Source: a virus. From it: DNA of 37,890 nt. Location: positions 1-37,890 of IMG/VR virus record IMGVR_UViG_3300023104_000014. The stretch is one strand, 5' to 3'. Position numbers and translations under genes: made by a program. The number at the start of each line of letters is the position of its first letter. The first letter of the stretch is position 1. The notes below the pieces were generated by a model. It searched no databases and was not told the origin of the DNA. It worked only from the letters and a program-made list of their open reading frames with translations. This document shows positions 30,257 through 36,419 of the stretch, one piece after another.

Positions 30257-31122
30257 CCTATCCCAACCCGAGCCCCGAGTTGCTGCCGTGTCCGAACCCT
30301 TGGTGCCATTCGCACGAGCGCGATTTCCCGCTGCATCGTCTTGGCATCATCGAATGGCCTATCGTGCATGGACGCATCGGCTTCCGTGTTCGGTGCAGCG
30401 ACTGCGGTATTTGCGGGCCTATCGTCGAAACGAAAGTCGCGGTCTATGCGGCCTGGAACACCCGCGCCCTCTCGCAGACACTGCCAGCGGCGGGGGAGGT
30501 GGAGCATCCTGACGAACGCGCCGTTGACCTGTTTGCAGCCAATATGAAGACAAAACTGGCGAAGGCGCGCGAGAAGGGCCGAGGCGGCTGGGACGATCCG
30601 TCGCAGTGCACGGTCCCGTACCTCCAGCAGCTTTTGCACGAACACATCGTCAAGGGCGATCCCGTCGATGTCGCCAACTTCTGCATGATGCTGAACCATT
30701 ACGGCGCATCGACCGCCATCGCCAAGCAGTGCAACATCTGCGACGGCACTGGTAGGACGGATTATGCCGGGTTCGCCATAGACGATTGCTCGCGCTGCTG
30801 TCCCGCAACGTCGCGATCTGCTCCCCGCGCCAACTGCTTCGGCATCCCCGACGAACACAACGGCTGGACGATCACCCAGGGGCCTGACGATCGTTTCTAT
30901 GCGACCGCCGAGCATAGCGGGGATACATGGGATGAACTTGCAGAGATATTGGCATCCCCCACCCTCGCCACCGTTGCGGCAGCGAATGACGAAGCGTTTG
31001 CTCGTGGGGTCGAGGCTGCTGCGAGGGTGGCTGAGCGTTGGATGAGTCCTAGCGCGAAGTTGACCGCTCCGAACCTTCCCGCCGCCATCCGCCTCTTGTC
31101 GCAGGGAGGGGGGAAGGCATGA
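30253..31122 (+). CDS. Lar-like zinc-finger protein with phage GRGGWDDP module
   Basis: 289 residues. Residues 10-72 look like a Lar-type (restriction alleviation) zinc ribbon: LLPCPNPWC, then VRCSDCGICGPI and AAWNTR. Residues 90-152 contain the recurrent phage module (DLFAANMKTKLAKAREKGRGGWDDP, then VKGDPVDVANFCMML). Residues 160-182 carry a second CxxC...CxxC site (CNIC, CSRC). In E. coli prophage rac, Lar weakens EcoKI restriction; here that activity is a guess from the ribbon. It is the largest gene of the early operon. Confidence 0.65.
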   Translation: MTYPNPSPELLPCPNPWCHSHERDFPLHRLGIIEWPIVHGRIGFRVRCSDCGICGPIVETKVAVYAAWNTRALSQTLPAAGEVEHPDERAVDLFAANMKTKLAKAREKGRGGWDDPSQCTVPYLQQLLHEHIVKGDPVDVANFCMMLNHYGASTAIAKQCNICDGTGRTDYAGFAIDDCSRCCPATSRSAPRANCFGIPDEHNGWTITQGPDDRFYATAEHSGDTWDELAEILASPTLATVAAANDEAFARGVEAAARVAERWMSPSAKLTAPNLPAAIRLLSQGGGKA

Positions 31123-31520
31123 GCGGCTTTCTCATCAAGCGGTGGTGCGTGTCCGTCGATGGCTACGGAACCGCGCGCTACGAGGCACGCTCGCGAGGCA
31201 AGGCAATGTCCGACGCCTGGTCCTGCGATGCCTTCTCCCACGTCACGTTCGGCCAGTTCATGAAGATGGCGCGGTGCGTTCGGGACCATGACCTTCCGGC
31301 GCGCTGGGGCGACCCGATAATCGTTGGAGGCAAGCCCGCGTTCTTCGTCGAGAACAATCGGCAGTACGTCCGCTTCGCCTATCCAGGTGTCGCGCACGTA
31401 TCGAACGCGCACCCGTACGACGTCCTGCCTGTTGAATACCGTCCCGACACGTACCGCGATCGCGACACTGATGCCGCTCTCGCCACCTCACGCTCGCAAC
31501 ACGAAGGGGCTGGGCGATGA
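31119..31520 (+). CDS. Hypothetical early protein
   Basis: 133 residues. The first half is mixed alpha/beta (FLIKRWCVSVDGYGTARYEARSRGKAMSDAWS, with Trp and Cys), the second half has VGGKPAFFVENNRQYVRFAYPG and a Pro-rich stretch ending in an Arg/Asp/His tail. No family recognised. 4-base overlaps with both neighbours. Confidence 0.65.
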   Translation: MSGFLIKRWCVSVDGYGTARYEARSRGKAMSDAWSCDAFSHVTFGQFMKMARCVRDHDLPARWGDPIIVGGKPAFFVENNRQYVRFAYPGVAHVSNAHPYDVLPVEYRPDTYRDRDTDAALATSRSQHEGAGR

Positions 31521-31660
31521 GCGGCTTGTGCATCGTGTGCCGGGGCGCTGGCAACATCGGGTCCTATCCAAATTTCTGGCAGTGCCCGCCATGTGGCGGT
31601 GCGGGTGTTCGCATTCAGCACGGTCCTGCCGTTCTCTTGAAGGGAGGTAAATCCTCATGA
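31517..31660 (+). CDS. Small zinc-ribbon protein (47 residues)
   Basis: 47 residues with two Cys pairs, CIVC near residue 5-8 and CPPC near residues 23-26, a clear zinc-ribbon spacing. The ATG overlaps the previous stop (GCGATGAGC) and the stop overlaps the next ATG. Likely a small DNA- or protein-binding early protein. Confidence 0.55.
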   Translation: MSGLCIVCRGAGNIGSYPNFWQCPPCGGAGVRIQHGPAVLLKGGKSS

Positions 31661-31932
31661 ACCCGACCACCACCCCCAAGGCGGGGGCTGTTGCAGACGT
31701 GGCGGCGATGATCGACAGCAATGTGTACGGCCGGAACTTCTATGGCATTTTGAACAAAGACGGCCAGTTCTGGACTCCGTTGGCATTTGAAAGCGAACGC
31801 AAGGCCCACGAGCATATCGCGGCGTTCTTCACCGACGTTGCCATGCGTGGAACGGCGATGCGGGACTTCACCATCGTCCCCGTCCGCATCCAGTTGACGC
31901 ACCTTGAGCAGGGGGCGACGGCGGATGAGTGA
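31657..31932 (+). CDS. Small hypothetical early protein
   Basis: 91 residues. It includes DVAAMIDSNVYGRNFYGILN and an alpha/beta body (RKAHEHIAAFFTDVAM, DFTIVPVRIQLTHLEQG). No domain is recognised. It is coupled to the previous gene by an ATGA overlap, with AGGGAGG just upstream. Confidence 0.65.
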   Translation: MNPTTTPKAGAVADVAAMIDSNVYGRNFYGILNKDGQFWTPLAFESERKAHEHIAAFFTDVAMRGTAMRDFTIVPVRIQLTHLEQGATADE

Positions 31933-32194
31933 ACCATGCGAACACTGTTGCCACGAACCGACGTTCAAGGCAGTGGAGCGCCAGCAACAGCCTTACAGGG
32001 GGCTTTGGCAGGGTTTCATAGCACGCATATCCTCAGTGCCCTTTAACGCCGCTCCAGATGACCGTGTGACGCGTGAGGATCTGGAGCGTTGGTCGGTAGA
32101 GCTATGGAACGAGCAACCGGATGCTAAGGCGGCTTTTGCCTTGAATACGACGTTGCTGGGTAGGGAGGGGGAGGTTACAAACCCGCCCTCTTAA
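31925..32194 (+). CDS. Small hypothetical protein, last gene of early operon
   Basis: 89 residues from ATG at 31925, which overlaps the previous stop by 8 bases; a longer start at 31904 is less likely. It has a Cys/His cluster at the N-terminus (CEHCCHEPTF), possibly metal-binding, and a helical second half. The final 20 bases overlap the end of a - strand gene. Confidence 0.6.
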   Translation: MSEPCEHCCHEPTFKAVERQQQPYRGLWQGFIARISSVPFNAAPDDRVTREDLERWSVELWNEQPDAKAAFALNTTLLGREGEVTNPPS

Positions 32195-32351
32195 CCACCA
32201 CCCTCAACCCCTCTTCCTTGCCCGCCTCAACCAAAGCATCCTTGGCCGCATCGAGCGTCAGGGGTGCTTTTGGGTTTGCGGCGATCTTGGCGACGGCGGG
32301 GATGAGGAATCGCTTGGCGGCGTAGGTGGCTAGTTTGCCGAAGATGCTCAT
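32175..32351 (-). CDS. Small amphipathic protein at end of lysis cassette
   Basis: 58 residues (MSIFGKLATYAAKRFLIPAVAKIAANPKAP...). It is basic and amphipathic throughout, with VVVKRAGL at the end. The ATG overlaps the upstream membrane gene stop by 4 bases. Its last 20 bases overlap the convergent early gene. It could be a membrane-active or cassette accessory protein; no family recognised. Confidence 0.55.
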   Translation of the reverse strand: MSIFGKLATYAAKRFLIPAVAKIAANPKAPLTLDAAKDALVEAGKEEGLRVVVKRAGL

Positions 32352-32638
32352 GGTTTTTGCTCCGTAACGCTGATTGGATCTGCTGGCGTACCCGTCGGCG
32401 TGGCGGTGGTCTGCTTCACGATGTCGGCGTTGGTCTGTGCCAGATTACGACCACTGGACGTGCTGCCGAACTCCGACTGCACGACAGAGCCACCCCATCC
32501 GAATACGATGCCCAGTGCCAACAGCAGGGCTTCGTTGTTGCCGTCTGGCACCTTGACGAAGAACAGCAGCAGCAAGCCAACGGCGCTTAGGATAATGGCG
32601 GACCAGCCTACGACGGTGCGGAAGGTTCGGTCGTTCAC
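32348..32638 (-). CDS. Small two-pass membrane protein of lysis cassette (holin/antiholin or spanin-like)
   Basis: 96 residues with two predicted membrane segments (8-28: VVGWSAIILSAVGLLLLFFV; 37-52: ALLLALGIVFGWGGSV), then a polar Thr/Gln-rich tail. It follows the endolysin gene with a 4-base overlap. The two-segment shape fits a class II holin or an inner-membrane lysis protein. Confidence 0.65.
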   Translation of the reverse strand: MNDRTFRTVVGWSAIILSAVGLLLLFFVKVPDGNNEALLLALGIVFGWGGSVVQSEFGSTSSGRNLAQTNADIVKQTTATPTGTPADPISVTEQKP

Positions 32639-33171
32639 GACACAATCCGATCCAGCCAGCCAAACATAAAACGCTCCTGCGATGGCGAACCTTCAGCCAA
32701 AGACAGGTAGCGAGCCCCCTGGAGCGCATTTAGGAGCGCCAGAAGCCGACGCTCGCCCTCCTTGCCGCGCTTGGCAATGTAGGCCTTCAGAGCGGCCACG
32801 GTGGCAGGGCCAATCTTGCCGTCAGCTACGATGTCCTTGTAATCAGCGCCCTGCTGGTTCAGCGCGTTCAAGGACCGCTGTAGGAAGCCGCTAGGCACTG
32901 CTGGCCCCATGTTCACGCCCGTATCGACCAACTCGGAAGCGATCAGCGGGGAAACCTCAGCAATGGCCGCAAAGCCCGGTTTTACGACATACTGCGTGCG
33001 GTAGATATCCAACGCCTTATCGCGCGGCATATCCTTCATCGCGCCGCCGTAGCCATTCGTGCGGGCTACGTTGACGGTGATGCCCCAGTTGGTTTCGCCG
33101 CCGCGATCGCTGGGGTCGTTGACGTAGCCGCCTTCGTTGCGAAGTACGGTTTCTAGGATTGCATCTATCAT
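32635..33171 (-). CDS. GH108 endolysin (N-acetylmuramidase) with peptidoglycan-binding domain
   Basis: 178 residues from ATG at 33171 (TGATG overlap); an upstream frame to 33198 is not needed. The GH108 signature is seen at the start: LRNEGGYVNDPSDRGGETNWGIT, catalytic Glu13. The second half resembles PG_binding_3 (FLQRSLNALNQ, VADGKIGPATVAAL). It cuts the glycan strand of peptidoglycan for lysis. No signal peptide, so it needs a holin for release, and membrane genes sit on both sides. Confidence 0.9.
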   Translation of the reverse strand: MIDAILETVLRNEGGYVNDPSDRGGETNWGITVNVARTNGYGGAMKDMPRDKALDIYRTQYVVKPGFAAIAEVSPLIASELVDTGVNMGPAVPSGFLQRSLNALNQQGADYKDIVADGKIGPATVAALKAYIAKRGKEGERRLLALLNALQGARYLSLAEGSPSQERFMFGWLDRIVS

Positions 33172-33494
33172 CACGGCTTCCCCCTCTGCGCCCGCCAAAT
33201 CTCACCCTGCTGGATCATGATCTTGTTGGCGCGCGAATGCTTGTAATCCCGCCAAGTCCTGCCAGCGAGGAACAGAATGACTCCGTACGTCAGTAGAGAC
33301 ACCGCCCAACCTTCAAACGGGTTATCGTTCTTGAACATGATGACGGGGATCGTAAGGAATGAACCAGCGCCCATCATACCAAGTCCGGAACGCTCGCAAA
33401 AGTTGGTCATCTCGCGAAACTGGGTGAGCTTGAACACGACGATGGACGTTACGATCAACCGCCCCGCGACGTTCAGGATGTCAAAGACGGTCAT
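33171..33494 (-). CDS. Three-pass membrane protein of lysis cassette
   Basis: 107 residues from ATG at 33494 (ATGA overlap); a longer frame to 33569 lies within the previous gene and is rejected. Hydrophobic segments at about 5-22, 38-54 and 62-78. The C-terminus is basic (RDYKHSRANKI). The size and place next to the endolysin suggest a holin or holin partner. Confidence 0.6.
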   Translation of the reverse strand: MTVFDILNVAGRLIVTSIVVFKLTQFREMTNFCERSGLGMMGAGSFLTIPVIMFKNDNPFEGWAVSLLTYGVILFLAGRTWRDYKHSRANKIMIQQGEIWRAQRGKP

Positions 33495-33805
33495 GCCGTA
33501 TCCTTCCCGCCGAACAGGGCGACACCAGCTTTGGCCTTTTGAATGGCGAACGGCAGAAGGATGTTCCACCCAGTACCGCCGATGTAAACGATAGCGTTGG
33601 TTGCACGGATGTTCGCCTCTTCAATGCCCATCCATTGAGCAACGGATGGCATGAAGAATACGGCAAACCCGAACCCCGAAAAGAGTGTCAGTGCGATTTG
33701 CACCCACGTCATTTCCTTATAGGTCATTTGTGCCAACGCGGTGACAGCGCCAGCGAGTGCGGACATGAACATCCACACGTGGCGCATATCGCTGTCATTA
33801 ATCAC
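33491..33805 (-). CDS. Probable holin (three-pass)
   Basis: 104 residues with three hydrophobic segments (about 10-26, 33-54, 70-85), a short polar N-terminus and a basic C-terminus (IQKAKAGVALFGGKD). Position just before the endolysin genes and length fit a class I-like holin that makes holes in the inner membrane. The exact holin family is not identified. 4-base overlaps with both neighbours. Confidence 0.65.
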   Translation of the reverse strand: MINDSDMRHVWMFMSALAGAVTALAQMTYKEMTWVQIALTLFSGFGFAVFFMPSVAQWMGIEEANIRATNAIVYIGGTGWNILLPFAIQKAKAGVALFGGKDTA

Positions 33806-34305
33806 GACGCATTTTCAACCACTCGGCGGGAACCACCGCGTACACCACGAAGGCTGCGCCAACCAACAAGCAAACGATCTGCACAGTCACCACCCCCAAC
33901 CACAAAAAGCGTTGCAAGCTGGAGAATCAATGCCGCGTCCAGCACACGGCGATAGTCGAGATATTCCAGCCCGTTAGCCCACGCTACAGCGTGCATGGAG
34001 AGCGTTACCAGATATGCAGACCAAAGGATAGGTGACCACCAGAACCGACGGCACACGATGCCTACAACCATCAAAGAGAGCAGGTCCATAACCGACCATG
34101 TATCCTCATGGGTCATATAAACCCCGAGGTCCGTCATGACGAACGCTGGCGATGCCTCTGGGTGGATCCAGGCCATTGCGAACAGCAGCCAGTTAGCGGA
34201 TATTACCAACGCCGCAGTCAGCACGGCGTTGCGGTCCACCTTCACGCATGCGGACACCGCCACCGCAAGGGCGCACATCAGGCCGAAGGTGTAGGTGGAC
34301 CACAT
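33802..34305 (-). CDS. Multi-pass membrane protein
   Basis: 167 residues with about five hydrophobic segments (5-20, 27-47, 71-86, 90-110, 122-138) and a basic C-terminal tail (GWRSLRGVRGGSRRVV). Acidic and His residues lie in the loops. No enzyme motif is seen. It belongs to the lysis cassette by position and overlap, and could affect lysis timing or superinfection exclusion. The function is unknown. Confidence 0.6.
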   Translation of the reverse strand: MWSTYTFGLMCALAVAVSACVKVDRNAVLTAALVISANWLLFAMAWIHPEASPAFVMTDLGVYMTHEDTWSVMDLLSLMVVGIVCRRFWWSPILWSAYLVTLSMHAVAWANGLEYLDYRRVLDAALILQLATLFVVGGGDCADRLLVGWRSLRGVRGGSRRVVENAS

Positions 34306-34310
34306 GGCTG

Positions 34311-34430
34311 TTAGCCGCCCGTCGGCTTCTTGGGCTGCGTCGGATTGGTATTGCCGCCGCCGCCACTGCGATTTAGCGATACATCAACCGGAACTGGTTT
34401 CGGCTTATTTGGGGTGGTTGGTTTGGTCAT
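34311..34430 (-). CDS. Small Pro/Gly-rich peptide (39 residues)
   Basis: 39 residues from ATG at 34430, chosen since GAGGG lies 10 bases upstream (ATG at 34439 is also in frame). The sequence is low complexity: TKPTTPNKPKPVPV then SGGGGNTNPTQPKK. It fits between the tailspike and membrane genes. Such Pro/Lys-rich peptides occur in lysis cassettes, sometimes as small outer-membrane partners, but no lipobox is seen. Confidence 0.5.
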   Translation of the reverse strand: MTKPTTPNKPKPVPVDVSLNRSGGGGNTNPTQPKKPTGG

Positions 34431-34445
34431 AGTATCCATTCCCTC

Positions 34446-36335
34446 TTACGGATGAGCAATCACATTACCAGCAACCAGGAAGCGGCGCCACGTAAGTTTG
34501 TTGAGATCCATGTTGCCGGCGGGTGTGAGACCCGTATCCGGGAACTTCAGCAGGTCGACGTGGATGTTGGCAAAGTTGTTCGTGCCTTCGCCGTGCAGAG
34601 CCTCGTTGATCGTCTGCGATTTCAGACGCGTTCCGGCGGCCTGCAATCGCTCGTAATAGTGATCGCCGGTCGCGGTCGGCATGAACAAGAACGGGTAGCC
34701 GTCGCAGCCCTCGATCACAATGCTGCCCTGCCCATCCTGCCCGCCGAGCTGCACGCACGCCGCGGCAGTGGATGGGCCGCTTATGTTTTCCAAAGTCAGG
34801 TCGTACTCAGGGCGATAGTTATACTGACTATCTGAACGCAGCCCGTATGAAGCAACAGCCCCGGCACCCACGACACGTCCGCTAACGAAGGGATCGTGCA
34901 CGCCAAGTGACTGCACCGATCCGTCAGACAGCGTGACATTGCCGGTTCGGCCCGAAATGATGATTATTGCCTGCGCCAACATCGGTCGATCGACGCCAGT
35001 TACGCAATATTCCGCGTACAGGTTTTCGACGCGTGCATTGCGACAACCCAGCGTATTAAAGCTGTCTGCGCCTTCGCTGACAATGTATACGGCAGCGGCG
35101 CTAGAGCGAATGATAGTGGAATTCCGGTGGAAGCTGTCGAGGCACCCAAGCACCGACAGCCCGCGCGCCTTTACGTCGATAGCCCGCAGCCCGTTAGTAT
35201 GGATGCGTTTGTTGATCGTGCCCTGATAATCGTATGACACCACCGCGAACCCGTCATCGCCTACACCGATCGACGTGGGGTTTTCGAACGTCAGATCCTC
35301 GCACCCGTCCGAACAATGGTGACCGTCAGCCTTCGAATACAGCGCCTGGCTGTTGCGGATCGTGCCGCGCTTTGCGCCAGCGAAGAAGATGGCAGCGGCA
35401 CCGTGGCCCTTGCCTTCCTCGACGCGGCTCGCGACCACGTTTTCCAAGACAAAATCGGTGGCGGTGCAATAAATTCCGCCATCAGTAGAGTCTGCGCTTG
35501 TCCGTACTGAAGCCGCCCCCAAGGTGATGAAGTTCTTGTAGGTTCGCCCAGCACCAGTCAGCTGCACAGCATTGCTATTGCCCGAACCCAGGAACGTGCA
35601 GCCCTGTCCGTCGAAGTCGAACCCAATCGAAACAGGCGCATCCTTGGCGTACTTAGCGTCGGGATGACCAATCAGCTTCAGCCTGTCTCCGGTCGCGTTG
35701 GCAAAAGCAGAAATAAGAGAACCGGTCTGACTTACCGACGTAAAGGGATCGACACCCATGTACGACAATGTGCGAGGAATAGAGCGATCCAGGGGGAGAA
35801 GAATATTAGTCCTGCCGTCACCGTACAGCGACGTGTTGGCGTCAGGACGAACCAATGCGCCTACCGTTATAGGAACGTCGTTTAGCTGCACAACATCGGG
35901 GCGACCAGTGAAGTTGCCGGAGCGATACGTAAACGGTCCATTGATGTATCCACCATCGGAACCAGACGAAGCGGCAAGATTGTATGTGCGATTGCTGACG
36001 GGGGCAGACTTCATGGCGGCAAGGGTCGCATAGGTGCTGTTTGCGGGCCCGGTAGGTCCAGCTGCCGCCGAAAGCGCGCCAATGAACTTCCAGCGCCCCG
36101 CCTGTAATCCAGTCACATCGTTAGGCTTGATTACCCGCAACCCATCGTCGGCATCAGTGGAACTAGGCTTGAAAATGTAAGCACCGCCACCGCCGTCCCC
36201 GGATGCAGACCCACCCTGCACCAAAACGTTAGTGTCTCCACTAAGCGTGGCAGCAGGAATAGCCCTAAGCAGGGGAAGGGTAGCCACAGCCGGCAAATTA
36301 CCGGGGAACGTGATGTTGTCTTGGTTGCCGATCAT
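34446..36335 (-). CDS. Tailspike with beta-helix (pectate-lyase-like) body
   Basis: 629 residues. The first 110 residues carry the head-binding-like block, with a Gly-rich GSASGDGGGGAYIFKP and DGLRVIKPNDV, typical of tailspikes. From about 150 to 480 the sequence is a long series of strands and turns (GTIRNSQALYSKADGHHC, LTFENPTSIGVGDDGFAVVSYD, ARVENLYAEYC), as expected of a right-handed parallel beta-helix. Asp/His-rich loops (DGHHCSDGC, GVGDDGF) may hold a catalytic or binding site. It probably binds and cuts host surface polysaccharide. GAGG lies 8 bases before ATG. Confidence 0.85.
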   Translation of the reverse strand: MIGNQDNITFPGNLPAVATLPLLRAIPAATLSGDTNVLVQGGSASGDGGGGAYIFKPSSTDADDGLRVIKPNDVTGLQAGRWKFIGALSAAAGPTGPANSTYATLAAMKSAPVSNRTYNLAASSGSDGGYINGPFTYRSGNFTGRPDVVQLNDVPITVGALVRPDANTSLYGDGRTNILLPLDRSIPRTLSYMGVDPFTSVSQTGSLISAFANATGDRLKLIGHPDAKYAKDAPVSIGFDFDGQGCTFLGSGNSNAVQLTGAGRTYKNFITLGAASVRTSADSTDGGIYCTATDFVLENVVASRVEEGKGHGAAAIFFAGAKRGTIRNSQALYSKADGHHCSDGCEDLTFENPTSIGVGDDGFAVVSYDYQGTINKRIHTNGLRAIDVKARGLSVLGCLDSFHRNSTIIRSSAAAVYIVSEGADSFNTLGCRNARVENLYAEYCVTGVDRPMLAQAIIIISGRTGNVTLSDGSVQSLGVHDPFVSGRVVGAGAVASYGLRSDSQYNYRPEYDLTLENISGPSTAAACVQLGGQDGQGSIVIEGCDGYPFLFMPTATGDHYYERLQAAGTRLKSQTINEALHGEGTNNFANIHVDLLKFPDTGLTPAGNMDLNKLTWRRFLVAGNVIAHP

Positions 36336-36359
36336 TTGCTGTTCCTCGGGTATTCTGGT

Positions 36360-36388
36360 ACCATAGCGTACATGCGGGTTATCATCAA
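36360..36388 (-). promoter_or_regulatory. Possible promoter before tailspike-lysis genes
   Basis: On the - strand TTGATG (36388-36383), a 17-base spacer and TATGGT (36365-36360) match sigma70 promoters at 4/6 in each box. It lies in the 84-base gap between the ejection-protein stop and the tailspike start, the only gap in this part of the late operon, and would start near 36353. Confidence 0.4.
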
Positions 36389-36419
36389 ATGGGCCGTGGG
36401 GCTATTCTTGATGTACTGG

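Noticed and set aside
36332-36382. A 17-codon leader frame before the tailspike
   Set aside because: It overlaps the tailspike start by ATGA, but the frame has no ribosome-binding site and lies partly inside the promoter candidate.
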